Shown in pieces: positions 10,901 through 20,479 of a DNA stretch of 64,000 nt. Position numbers and translations under genes: made by a program. The notes under the pieces were generated by a model. The model saw only the letters and a list, made by a program, of their open reading frames with translations, was not told where the DNA came from and did no database searches. Numbering within the stretch: the first letter of the stretch is position 1; every line of letters starts with the position of its first letter. Origin of the DNA: Podospora bellae-mahoneyi (lineage: Eukaryota > Ascomycota > Sordariomycetes > Sordariales > Podosporaceae); NCBI RefSeq assembly GCF_035222275.1, contig NC_085882.1, positions 2,177,501 through 2,241,500 on the forward strand. The letters are read 5' to 3'.

Positions 10901-11608
10901 TGAGGGCCGCGTTTGTGAGGTGTCTGGCTAGTTTGCTGTATACGTACCGGAAGCATTTGGGGAGGCCGACGAGGGAGCAGAAGGGGCACGGGCAGTTGTA
11001 TGCTTTTGATATGGATGGGTTTGTTAGGAGTTTGCCGTATGATCAGCAGGAGTATGCTACTATGATGAGGGACACGCAGGGTATGTTTCTCCCCCCCCCC
11101 CCTCCCCCCCTTTCTAAGGGTGTCAAAACAAAACTGACGAAGTGTAGCATTCAACGAATTCATCCACGAGCGCGAGAGACAACCGCAATCGGACCCAGCG
11201 ATCCGCCTCTTTGACGAGGTCATTCTGGCCAAGAAGGCGAGGGGGAAGCCGACGTTTTCTGCTGGCCTGTCCCGTCTGTCCACCTTGAGGGCATCTCATG
11301 GGTTAACGCCCTCTTACATGGGCGGGGGACATAACCGTCAGGGAGCGAAAGTGCCGAGTTATTTGGGGGACATGAGCGATCATATCTGGAGGACGGCGTC
11401 GGTGCCCGTGCCGAGCGCGAAGTTTTCGGGGGATTACAGGAGTGTGGTCACGAGGGTGCCGGTGAGGTTGGATCCGGGCTTGATGAAGGAGCCGAGGGCG
11501 ATTCAAGGGGTTCCGAGCGCCGGGGGGATGGGGGGGAGGAAGAAGGTGCAGAGGAAGCAGGTTGCTAGTATGCTGGGGGCGCCGGCGGAGTTTGTGGTGC
11601 CGAAGTAG
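7981..11608 (+). CDS. DENN-domain Rab GEF with a C1-type zinc finger
   Basis: Three exons, 7981-8680, 8771-11080 and 11148-11608; 1156 aa. An acidic, low-complexity N-terminus precedes a DENN module: the upstream part has LKRRFEPVLLDRYPP and PDYVPMFAFPNDIQI, and the central cDENN has LFRCLSLENIVLLFEYAMSE followed by LLYPLKWASIFIPVLP. A Ser/Pro-rich linker comes next. At about 888-936 there is a cysteine/histidine cluster of C1 type (H-x11-C-x2-C...C-x2-C-x4-H-x2-C...C), followed by an alpha-helical dDENN-like end. DENN proteins exchange GDP on Rab GTPases in membrane traffic; the target Rab cannot be read here. Intron 1 (90 nt, GTACGT/CTGAC/CTCTAG) has no in-frame stop, so it could be retained. 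Intron 2 has CTGAC and GTGTAG. An out-of-frame ATG lies 5 nt upstream of the chosen start. Confidence 0.88.
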
Positions 11609-11635
11609 GGTAGGGTAGGGTAGGGTAGGGTAGGG
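11606..11635 (+). repeat. (TAGGG)6 tract at the DENN stop codon
   Basis: Six perfect TAGGG pentamers followed by TGGGG. The stop codon TAG is the first three bases of the first copy. The run of GGG triplets with TA spacers could form a G-quadruplex in DNA or in the mRNA. The unit is a pentamer, unlike the usual fungal telomere hexamer. Confidence 0.9.
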
Positions 11636-12520
11636 TGGGGGGGCGTGTTGATTAGGGAAGTGGTTAACTGGGAATTTGGGTTGTTGTTTGGGGGGAGGGT
11701 GCTTTTCATTTGGTTTGGTTGAAAGCGTTGGTTTTTTTTTGGGTTTTTAAAGTAGTGTCTTGATAATCTTTTTTTTTGTGTGTTGCTTGCAGGGAAGGGG
11801 GGATGGGTAGGGAGGGTGGGAGGGAGAGGGTGGCTATCATCAGATTTATTTATTTTTGATATCATTTGGGGTTTTGGGGCTTGGGGGGGAGTGCGTGGGA
11901 GAGCATCTGGGAGGTTTTGTTCTGCGCGATAGGTTGAGCCACAAGAGAGAGTGAGAGAGAGAAATACATGCAAAGCAGACACACAGAGGGAAGTTGTTGT
12001 TGTAATCTTTGTAAGATAGAGGAAGAAGAAAGAAAGAAAGAAAGGTTGTAATCATTGTTGGTTAGCAAATCTCTTTTTTTGCTTTTTTTTTTTCGGTTTT
12101 TTTTTCTTGGTAGGAGGAGGGTGGCTAGGGTAAGGGGAAAATAACACATACATAGCATCATAGGAGGGAGGGGTGTGAAGGGAGGAATGGGAGAGATGAA
12201 TAAATGCAAAGCGTTGAGCACATACTTTGGTGGTAAACAACCAATGATACCTTCTCAGAGAGTACAAACAAACAAATCTAAAGTCCGCCTCGAAATGAAA
12301 GAAATGGAACATCGCTAACAAAAGGAAAAACCATGCAAGGTTGATTTCCATGTGTGTGAAGATGCCTGGCTACATGCTTGCTCTATGCAACCAACCCAAT
12401 GCGTAAACCTCCCCTCAAGGTATCGAAAAAATAGATGGTATCATACTCCCCCAACGCCCCCCTATTCCTACACAGAACAACCCACCCCCCTTCCAAACAC
12501 CGGCATATACACACCCCGGA
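11636..12520. other. Convergent 3' region between the DENN and YPI1 genes
   Basis: About 0.9 kb, G-rich on the left and C-rich on the right, so each half is G-rich on the sense strand of its neighbouring gene. T-runs and GAGA runs occur. It probably holds both 3' UTRs. I see no ORF worth calling. Confidence 0.45.
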
Positions 12521-13160
12521 CTAAGCCTTCATCGGCCCCCCATCTCCAGAAGTGTCCTTATTCTTCCCCTTTCCAGGCGGTTTAATCCCATAATCAGGCA
12601 TCTTCTCATACGCATTCGGGCTCGGCTTTCTCTTTCTTCTTTTACTCCCCCCCTCGTCCCCGTTCTTTTTCCTTCCCCTGCTGTGATGATGATGATGATG
12701 TCCGTTGCACTTGTTGTCGTCGTTGTGATTGTAAACACGTCTTCTCCCACCATCTGATTTACCTTGTCGGTCGAGGTCACCCTTTCCACCATCGGAATCC
12801 GAGTCAGAGGAGGAAGAGTCAGAGGAGGAGGATTCGGAGGAGGATTCGTCGACGCCTTTGGGGCGGTGGTAGATGCAGCATACTGGTGGGGTTTAGCTTG
12901 GAGAAAGGGGAAGGGGAAAGGGAGAGGAGGGAATAAATACCTTTTGACTTCTTGCGGTTCAGACCTTCATTGTCTATGACATCTTCTGACCATTGCACCG
13001 TTCGTGAACTGGGGGCGTGGGCACCACGGAGGCGGAGGATGGCTTGTGGGGGGGAGGTTGAGGTTGTGGTGATTGTTTGGGTGGTTGATATGGTGCCTGT
13101 TCTGGGTTCGCGTGGGTGCTGTTGGGTTGTTGGGTGGGAGGGGGTATCGTTGGAGGACAT
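12521..13160 (-). CDS. ypi1: Type 1 phosphatase regulator Ypi1 / inhibitor-3 family
   Basis: Two exons on the minus strand, 13160-12941 and 12882-12521; 193 aa. The core LRLRGAHAPSSRTVQWSEDV (residues 42-61) holds an RVxF-type PP1-docking motif, RTVQW at 53-57. NEGLNRKKSK then joins across the intron to VCCIYHRPKGVDESSSE, the cysteine motif of the YPI1/PPP1R11 family. A Ser/Asp-rich acidic stretch, a His run and a basic C-terminus follow. The protein binds and modulates protein phosphatase 1 (Glc7) in the nucleus. The 58-nt intron (GTATTT donor, CTAAA branch, CAG acceptor) is needed to join the two halves of the conserved motif. Confidence 0.92.
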
Positions 13161-14409
13161 TCTGGCTTTGATATGGGGCGTAGAGAGGGCAGTCAGTCGT
13201 CGAGGTGCTCGGCCAGAAGTCGAGGGAGAGAGAATCTCGCGGAATATCGACAGTGCGGGGTTGTGTTGGGCTGTGACACGAAGCTAGACCTGTAGAGTGA
13301 CACAGTCAAAGTGGAAACAGATGCAAGTTGCTTGGGTATCGAGACAGAGACACAGAGCGATATGGCCTGTGATTGATGCTCAAAAAGTTGGGTGGAGTGA
13401 TGTTCTGCTTAAGAATCAGGCTATGGCTGGGTCAGAAAGAGAGCCCCACGGCACGGCATGTGTGGTTTGTGGCGCACAGACGTCAGCCAGCGAGAGATGT
13501 GGGGCGTCGATCCCGAAACAAAAATCTGGGGCTTCGTTCTAGAAGCTTGTCTTGGACCCTGGCTCCCCCGGTTGGGCTTGCAGCGGGACATCGACCCGGT
13601 CCCGAACTTCCAATCTGAGAGGAGCTGACCCATCCTTTCAAACGGTCGGTATTGATTGATAGACCCCTGACAAGAGCTGGGATGGGTATGGGGGAATAGA
13701 GGAGGCAGGCTTATGCGATGTAACCAATGGGGTTGGGTGCCGGTTTTCAGGGTCCTTTAATAATATGTCAATGAATGTTTTGTTTGTACCTATGTATGTC
13801 GGGGGGTGCCTTGTATTCGACTCAACACCGCAGCAGTATACATAGCAGGGTGATGTGATGGGATGAGTAGGCTTGAACCTCAAACGGCAAGAGCGAACTG
13901 TAGCAGCCTGGGGTTTTATTACTGGAAGAGCAGCAAAATAGAGTCGTTCCAGAATACAATAAATGTAATGGGCCTGGAATACATGGCGGCAACTGTCCTT
14001 CGACTTCTTCTTGGCGGTGTCTCCCAAACCTCTCCCAGTTTCCTTCACGCACACCCATTTTCATCCCAATCTTTGAGGGGATACCAGTCTCCAGCATCTG
14101 CCAGAGAGGAGATGCCAGCTGCGGTCGATATGCCCTGGAAATTAACAGCCGGCAGCCAGAGCGAGATACCCCAACCAGGCGGGAGCACGCGGCGACGGCG
14201 AGGATCATGCCCGCCAGCTTCAATAATGTCGCACCGAACTCACCTCTGAAGGCCGGCTCGTTCAACTGGTTGATACACAGAGAGGGACTGCTTTCACAAG
14301 ACATGTTCAAGAAGCAGGCGGGGCATTGAACACTTACTGCCGAGACAGTTCGCTTTCACCCTCCCCCTCGTCGCAGCCTGTTGACCAAAGGGATTTCTTT
14401 GCCGGCCAC

Positions 14410-14445
14410 TTGCGACTTTTGCGACTTTTGCGACTTTTGCGACCT
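14410..14445 (+). repeat. Four tandem copies of a 9-bp unit (TTGCGACTT)
   Basis: Perfect or near-perfect tandem nonamers upstream of the DUF726 gene. Confidence 0.85.
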
Positions 14446-14830
14446 CTTCTGCTGCTTCATTCTTCTCTTTTTCAACAAGAAGAGGCTTCCTCCTGCAGCA
14501 ACCCACACAGTCCAGGACAGGCGCTGGTGACGTCAAATCAGAGCTCAAGTATCACAGCAGGAGGGAAGCGGCATCCCGATCGTGCAAACAGAAACAGAAA
14601 CAGAAAACTGAACCTGTCCTAATCGGGCTCACGTCGTCGCATCGCCATTTCCTCTTCCATCTCCAGATTCAGATCCAGAAGCCCGGTGAGGTTGGTTGGG
14701 TGCCCGACTCCCGAGTCGCCGCCTTCTCAGTCCTCCCTCGTGACTGCCTCTTGAGCTCGCTGCTTTGCGACTGGCCCCCCTCGAAACAGGAAGTCACACT
14801 CAGAGTAACAGCAACCTCCCCTCCAAGAGA

Positions 14831-15030
14831 CGGCAACATCACACCTTCCTTTATCAAGAACACACCTTCTTTTGTGACGACACCCCTTCCTTCCATCATA
14901 AGAGGCACTCCTTCCCCTTCAAGAGAAGCCGACACCTTCCTTCGCAGAGAACACATCTTGCTGCGGCAGCATCACGCCTTCCTTGGACAGCCAGGCACCC
15001 AGCACCATCCTTCCTCCAGCAGAACCCCTC
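14831..15030 (+). repeat. Degenerate ACACCTTCCTT repeats in the DUF726 leader
   Basis: About seven imperfect units of roughly 20-30 nt centred on ACACCTTCCTT followed by an AAGAGA-like tail end just before the ATG at 15046. The block is likely 5' leader or core promoter DNA. An open frame crosses it but has no ATG. Confidence 0.55.
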
Positions 15031-15045
15031 CTTCCTGTCCTCACC

Positions 15046-17514
15046 ATGGCTAAAACCCTCTTTGACCTCCTGGAGGTGCACGACCAGTCGTCTGAAAACG
15101 AAGAAGACGTCCCAACAGTATCACAGCATCCCCATCCCCACCCCCATCCGCATCCCCAGGCCCAGGTCCAGGTCCAGCCCCAACCCACTGAAGACGGGGC
15201 GTCCATTACCAGTACCGCAGCTACAGAGGAAATGCCACCCAGTGGCCGGCCCCGGCCCAACACTCCCAGGCGGGAGGCCGACTTCTCCTCCCTTCTCAAC
15301 CATGCCGAAAAGGTCGAAGTCAGCTCGCTCATCAATAGACTGACCGACATGATGCAGAAGCAGACAACCCAGTTGTTTGATATGTTTCCACCCGAGAGCA
15401 ACCCCCTGCCCGTCCGCATCACGGTCTGGAACAAGCTTCCCCCCTATCTCAGAGACCTCAGCTTGACCAAGCCGATCGAAGAGCAGCCCAGAAAGGCCCC
15501 AGAGAAACAGGAGAATGTCAAGCCATCGCGCTCTAAGAAGGGAGGTCGGTCCAATGGCAGAAGAACTGACAATAGCACCTCCTCGGACGCCCCTCCAGCC
15601 TCAGCCCAGAGGGAGCCTGACGTGCCACTCGGCCCTCGCCAACAGGAGCTCAAGAAGGAGGCGCTGATGCACTTCAAGCGCTGGCAGACGGCTGTGCTCA
15701 AGCGTGCTGGCGACATTTCGATCCGAAAGGCGAACGACTACGGCAATCAGTATGGGTATGGGCCCAAGAGAGGCTCGTCGTCCTATAAGAAAAAGAGGGC
15801 AAACAGTAAGTTCCAGACCCAGGCCGACGGCTGGGTCCCAGTTGGACGTCCTGACCATGTGGCAGACTCGCAGCCGGCTACCATGATCAACGTCACACCC
15901 ATCACCGTGGAAGCCGATCCTGCCTTCTGGCAACTGTACCCGCCCATTGCAACAGCGCTTTCGACTCTCCCGGCAGGCAAGAGATGTCTCTTGCTTCATT
16001 GCCTCATGCTTTTGCTGCTCTCGCTTGAGAGCTACAACGCCTACACCCGCATCTTGATGCTCAACATCACCTCGTCCCTTCGCTTACCACTGCGTGTCTT
16101 GACCGAGGAAGAGGTGAGAATTAGCAAGGCCTTCGCTGACCTTGCCAAGACGGTGTCATTTGAAGAGGTGGCTTTGAAGAGGACGGAGGAGAACAAGTCT
16201 TCTCGGAGACGAGCCGGCCCGGCAGGCGCTCACTTTGTGCCCAGCGGCAATCTCGCAGCTCCGCTGATTGCTGCCAGCATCGGTTCAGTCACTGGTGGTA
16301 TGGGGGTTGGGAGCACCACAGCCGCGGGCCTTCTTGGCACGATGGCTGAGAGTGGCCTCGTTGTCGGAAACGTTCTCGGTATGTGCCCTTGTCGAGCTGG
16401 CGGTAAAACTATGGAACAACACGCCAAAGACGTTAGTGACGCCGGCTTTATTCCTCTTCGCGGCATTGTCAACGAGGAGTGTTTCAAAATTAGCGAGATT
16501 GTTCCAGATCATCGCCGGATTCGAGTCGTGTTGGGAGTCGGCGCCTGGCTGCCCAACAGGACGGACATCTTCCGCCCCTGGAGATGCTTGGGGGAGCAGA
16601 ATGAGGTGTATGTGGTTCGTTGGGAGCTCGACAACCTGGTCAAGCTGAACACGGCGCTCGAGACCATGGTCAAGAGCGCCGCGTGGTCCATCGCCAAGAA
16701 GGAAATCATTGCTCGGTCTAGTGAGCCCAGTTCCAAGCTCCTTCAGCCTGACCCTGCGAAGAGTGCTGACCGCCACGGGCCAGTTTATACTAGTCTGATC
16801 GACGCCCGTTGGCCGGCCTCTCTTCTAAAGCTCAGCAAGATTGTCGACAACCCCTGGAACACCTGCATGGTCCGCGCCGACAAGCTGGGCTCTATTCTTG
16901 CTGATATCATCTCAAGCAAGGCGCCCGGTGAGCGTGGTGTCTCGCTGGTCGGGTACAGCCTCGGCGCCCGCGCCATTTACACCTGTATGGCCATCTTGGC
17001 CGAGCGACGGGCGTTTGGTTTGGTGGAAAACGTGGTGGTCATGGGCCTTCCGGCGCCTTCGGAGACGGCCATCTGGGTCGCCATGAGAAGTGTGGTGACG
17101 GGTCGCATGGTCAATGTGTACTCGGAGAACGACTACATCCTGGGCTTCCTCTGCCGTCAGTGCAGTGTCGAGTATGGAGTTGCAGGTTTGGAGCGAATCG
17201 CCGGGGTTGAAAGTATCGAGCAATTGGATGTCTCTGCTAAGGTCAGTAGCCACCTCAGATACCCATACCTCGCCGGCACCATTCTGCATCACATCGGCTG
17301 GGAGGACGTCGACAAGGAACAGGCCACCCAGCAGGAGCACGCCATGTCGATTTGGGAGGAGAAGCTCCGGCAGCACGAGGCGAGACGGGCTGCTGTTGAG
17401 ACGGGCAGGCCGGACCCTTTCAAGACCCTGAACACCTTGACGGATACAACGAACAAGGGTCCCGAGCAAGGTATTATTCGTACCCGCATGAGGAAGAAGA
17501 AGGGCAAGAAATGA
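15046..17514 (+). CDS. DUF726 alpha/beta-hydrolase family protein (TMCO4/Mil1-like)
   Basis: Single exon, 822 aa, starting at an ATG in a strong context (TCACCATGG). The N-terminus has a His-Pro dipeptide run and is disordered. A hydrophobic stretch CLLLHCLMLLLLSLESYN (about 315-335) and the glycine-rich membrane-like segment LAAPLIAASIGSVTGGMGVG (about 405-424) are typical of DUF726 proteins. The alpha/beta-hydrolase nucleophile elbow is GYSLGAR, with Ser about residue 638. The segment VNVYSENDYILGFL (about 688-701) fits the family's acid region. Relatives are yeast Mil1 and animal TMCO4. The substrate is unknown, and lipase activity is an inference from the fold. The C-terminus is lysine-rich (RMRKKKGKK). 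Confidence 0.88.
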   Translation: MAKTLFDLLEVHDQSSENEEDVPTVSQHPHPHPHPHPQAQVQVQPQPTEDGASITSTAATEEMPPSGRPRPNTPRREADFSSLLNHAEKVEVSSLINRLTDMMQKQTTQLFDMFPPESNPLPVRITVWNKLPPYLRDLSLTKPIEEQPRKAPEKQENVKPSRSKKGGRSNGRRTDNSTSSDAPPASAQREPDVPLGPRQQELKKEALMHFKRWQTAVLKRAGDISIRKANDYGNQYGYGPKRGSSSYKKKRANSKFQTQADGWVPVGRPDHVADSQPATMINVTPITVEADPAFWQLYPPIATALSTLPAGKRCLLLHCLMLLLLSLESYNAYTRILMLNITSSLRLPLRVLTEEEVRISKAFADLAKTVSFEEVALKRTEENKSSRRRAGPAGAHFVPSGNLAAPLIAASIGSVTGGMGVGSTTAAGLLGTMAESGLVVGNVLGMCPCRAGGKTMEQHAKDVSDAGFIPLRGIVNEECFKISEIVPDHRRIRVVLGVGAWLPNRTDIFRPWRCLGEQNEVYVVRWELDNLVKLNTALETMVKSAAWSIAKKEIIARSSEPSSKLLQPDPAKSADRHGPVYTSLIDARWPASLLKLSKIVDNPWNTCMVRADKLGSILADIISSKAPGERGVSLVGYSLGARAIYTCMAILAERRAFGLVENVVVMGLPAPSETAIWVAMRSVVTGRMVNVYSENDYILGFLCRQCSVEYGVAGLERIAGVESIEQLDVSAKVSSHLRYPYLAGTILHHIGWEDVDKEQATQQEHAMSIWEEKLRQHEARRAAVETGRPDPFKTLNTLTDTTNKGPEQGIIRTRMRKKKGKK

Positions 17515-17922
17515 AGTTTTGGAGGGATTTGATACCGAGTATCTGCACAGGGAATCGCTACCATTGCGTTGATTTTTTTTTTTTATTGGGGGATGAAAGA
17601 CTATGGTCACGAGGCGATATTCAGGCGCCAGATTGCCGCCTTACAGAACGAAGCCATGGTTATGAATTATGGCAGCCGGGTTATGCATGGCTGGGAACGT
17701 GTTAACTGATGTATGTTGAATTAGCCTGGGTTGCTTCAGTTGGGGAAGGGCGTTCTCTATGTGAGACCATCGCTTTGATGTTAGTACAATGCAATGTTTG
17801 CTTTATATGTGGTGATGGTGCATCGGTGGTGGTCGTTGTGAATTGTTGTGATAATTTCCACCTTTTTGTCTTTCATGCTCATGGGTTCTCTCGGTGGTAG
17901 CTCTTTCTGACTAGTGCCAACG
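17515..17922. other. Convergent 3' region between DUF726 and gatC genes
   Basis: About 400 nt with a T-run at 17572-17584. No ORF with coding character. It probably holds the two 3' UTRs. Confidence 0.4.
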
Positions 17923-18585
17923 TCACTCTGCCGTAACGGCCATGCCACTCCTCACGACAAAGTAGCCCCCTCCTCCCACGGTGACCTTTTCGCAGGCGGT
18001 TCCCAGCACATCCCACTTCTCGACGTCTCTCTGCTCTTTGGTAGTAGCGTCAACCGTCCTCCTCCTCCTCGGCCGCTTCCACTTGCCCACCCGTTCCTCG
18101 TTGTTGAGGGCTTCCTTGAGTGTGTCGACTGTGATTGCCGCTTCGACGAGGCCTTCTGGGGTCTCGTCACGGATAGAGGATAGGGGTTCGACGTTGGATG
18201 TGTTGACTGATTGGAGGTGGGCGAGGAAGTGGAGCTGGGAGTGGAGGTCGGAGAGGATTTTGGAGTTGTTGTTGTTGTTGTGAGGTTCTGGGGAGGTTGG
18301 TGAGGGGGGAGGAAGGGCGGAGAGTTTGAGGAGGTGGGAGAGTTGGTGTGGGGTTATTGATGGTGTTGATGGTGAGGGGGAGGGAGAAGAGGGGAGGAGG
18401 GAGGTGATGGACCAGGTTGGGTTTGAGAGGAGGTTGTCAGGGTCGACTGGGGTGTTAGAGGGGTTTATGGCGGTGGGTTTTTGGGGTAGGGAGGGGGAGG
18501 AGGTTGTTGAAAAGGCTGAATGGGGGTGAGATAGGGGGCGGATTTGGCGGAGGGGTTGCCGGAGGAGGTGGTGAGGTTTGATCAT
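17923..18585 (-). CDS. Mitochondrial Glu-tRNA(Gln) amidotransferase subunit C (GatC-like)
   Basis: Single exon, 220 aa. The start chosen is MIKPHHLLRQPLRQIRPLSH, a basic, Ser/Thr-rich presequence suited to mitochondrial import; the open frame extends upstream but without need. The GatC signature is HQLSHLLKLSALP followed by ILSDLHSQLHFLAHLQSVNT and NVEPLSSIRDE (about 90-155). GatC stabilises the GatA amidase within GatCAB, which converts Glu-tRNA(Gln) to Gln-tRNA(Gln) for mitochondrial translation. The protein is about twice the length of bacterial GatC owing to the presequence, a Ser/Pro-rich insert and a C-terminal extension. It is divergent from sec17, with 463 bp between the starts. Confidence 0.8.
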   Translation of the reverse strand: MIKPHHLLRQPLRQIRPLSHPHSAFSTTSSPSLPQKPTAINPSNTPVDPDNLLSNPTWSITSLLPSSPSPSPSTPSITPHQLSHLLKLSALPPPSPTSPEPHNNNNNSKILSDLHSQLHFLAHLQSVNTSNVEPLSSIRDETPEGLVEAAITVDTLKEALNNEERVGKWKRPRRRRTVDATTKEQRDVEKWDVLGTACEKVTVGGGGYFVVRSGMAVTAE

Positions 18586-19048
18586 GGTGGTGTGTGTCTT
18601 GGTGAGTGGTTGAAGAATTGGACAGCTGGGTTGGTGAGAAATTGTTGTTGCCAAATTTTTGGTTTGTGAGAAAATACGGGAGCTTGGATAAGTGAACCTT
18701 TCGGCCGCGTGTCGTGATGACGAGTTTGGAGTTTTGAGAGTGAAGAAAGTGAGCTGTGAAATCAATTGAGCGCATGGGCTAACTAATTGCGGGTAGGAGC
18801 TAGCTGGATTGGTATAGGGTAGGCTGGCGTCATAGCTCCCCTTTTAGGCCCGGCCGTTGTTGGCCTACCGCCACTTGGCCCCGCCTTACCGACCTACACA
18901 CACTACAGCTCACACGCCTGCGCAACCATTCTTGTCTATCAAAGCCCGATCAGAAATTGAAAATTTGCGACGACGACGACGACAGCACGAAATCGATACC
19001 GCCAGACGATAAATATCAACAAAAGGGGGGAAAATAAAATAACATAAC
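18586..19048. promoter_or_regulatory. Bidirectional promoter region of gatC and sec17
   Basis: 463 bp separate two divergent start codons. It contains a GACGAC run at about 18971-18983 and an A-rich stretch just before the sec17 ATG. Confidence 0.5.
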
Positions 19049-20101
19049 ATGGCTCTCGATCCGCGCGCGTTGGAGGAGAAGGTGCGTTCTACAGTTGGAC
19101 ACGTTGGGCATAAGAGAGGGCGCCGCTGATATGGATTACACAAAACAGGCAAAGAAGACCCTCGCGGGCGCCTCGGGCGGCTTCAGCTTCTTCAGCGGGA
19201 GCAAGGAGGACAAGCTCCAGAATGCGGCGGAGCTGTTTGTCCAGGCGGGAAATGCTTACAAGATGGAGGGGAAGAGTGCGTTCCCCTTTCCGTCGCTGTG
19301 AAAACGATGGGACTGACATGGAACAGACAAGGAAGCAGGCACCGCATTTGAGCAAGCGGCCAAGATCCACAGAGACAGGCTGAACGAACCCGACGACGCG
19401 GCCAACATTATGGTGGACGCCTTCAAGGTCTATAGAAAAGACAACCCCGAGGACGCGGTCCGGTGCTTGGGCGTGGCGATTGATCGGTACACGCAGAAAG
19501 GAAACTTTAGACGGGCGGCGAGTCACAAGGAGAACGAAGGGGAGGTTCTGGAGGAGGAGTTGGGGGATCGGAGGAGGGCGATGGAGAGTTATGAGAAGGC
19601 TGCACAGTGGTATGAGGGGGATGGGGCGAATGCGTAGGTTTCTGGAATTCAAGCACTTTATGCGTTGATGCTAATGTGGATGACAGGCTGGCCAACAAGC
19701 TCTGGCTCAAGGTGGCGGATATTGCTGCTTTGGAAGGGGATTATCACAGGGCGATTCAGAACTTTGAAAAGGTGGCTGATTCGTCGCTTGATAACCACTT
19801 GATGAAGTACTCGGTCAAGGAGTACTTCTTCAAGGCGGGGATTTGCATTTTGGCGACCAAGGACTTGGTTAGTGCGCGCCGCAATATCGAGAGGTACAGG
19901 GAAAAGGACCCGTCGTTTGGTGGGCAGCGTGAGTTTAAGCTCCTGTCGGCCCTGATTGAGGCTGTTGAGGCGGGAAACCAGGAGGTGTTTACGGATGAGC
20001 TCTATGCGTACGATCAGATGAGCCGGTTGGACAAGTGGAAGACAGAGTTGTTGGTCAAGATCAAGAACCAGATTGAGGAGGCGGATAACGAGTTCTCGTA
20101 G
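19049..20101 (+). CDS. sec17: Alpha-SNAP, vesicular fusion protein Sec17
   Basis: Four exons, 19049-19081, 19149-19275, 19327-19633 and 19687-20101; 293 aa, matching the family length (yeast 292). The protein begins MALDPRALEEKAKKTLAGAS and has the TPR-like helical repeats of SNAPs, with YKMEGKNKEAGTAFEQAAKI and KVADSSLDNHLMKYSVKEYF. It ends in the acidic tail KNQIEEADNEFS. Alpha-SNAP recruits Sec18/NSF to SNARE complexes and triggers their disassembly in the cytosol and on membranes. All three introns join in phase. The third has donor GTAGGT, which overlaps an in-frame stop that splicing removes. Confidence 0.95.
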
Positions 20102-20479
20102 AGAGGAGGATGATGAAATGGTGATTGGGGTTTATTATGGCGTTTGGGGTGGATGGTGGTATATTTGCTGCTGCTTCGTGGGAGAAGGGCGGGAACCTTT
20201 CGAGTACATGATACACTGATGAGATTACCGGTAGCCACGGTGAATTTGATTGAGATTTGTTTTAGAGCAATGAGTGAGAACCTTCCTGGCCTGTCAGACA
20301 GACATACATAACCCTGGTGAAGGTAAAGCTCACGGTTAACCCTTATCCGCGCACAAAAATGGTGGGGTCGCTGCGATAACCGATAACACCCAACTTTTTT
20401 GAATTGGTCTGAAATTTCTCGAGTTTGACCTGGAGAACCCCGGACTTGCATGCCATTGACGACCTCAGAAACCGTCAAA
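20102..20479 (+). promoter_or_regulatory. Intergenic region between sec17 and rrp12
   Basis: About 380 nt containing the 3' UTR of sec17 and the upstream region of rrp12. No ORF of interest. Confidence 0.4.

Larger units (their letters stand above)
13161..15045. promoter_or_regulatory. Divergent upstream region of ypi1 and the DUF726 gene
   Basis: About 1.9 kb shared by two divergent genes. It contains four tandem copies of TTGCGACTT (about 14410-14445). Just before the DUF726 start there is a CT-rich degenerate repeat block (14831-15030). Minus-strand ORFs around 13822-14310 show a hydrophobic patch but no family signature and were not called. Confidence 0.45.

Noticed and set aside
10222-11283. 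353-codon minus-strand frame antisense to the DENN gene
   Set aside because: Arg/Pro-rich shadow of the DENN exon with no family features.
13822-14310. Minus-strand open frame of 162 codons with a hydrophobic patch
   Set aside because: It lies in the divergent promoter of ypi1 and the DUF726 gene, has no recognisable motif and overlaps an opposite open frame of similar length.
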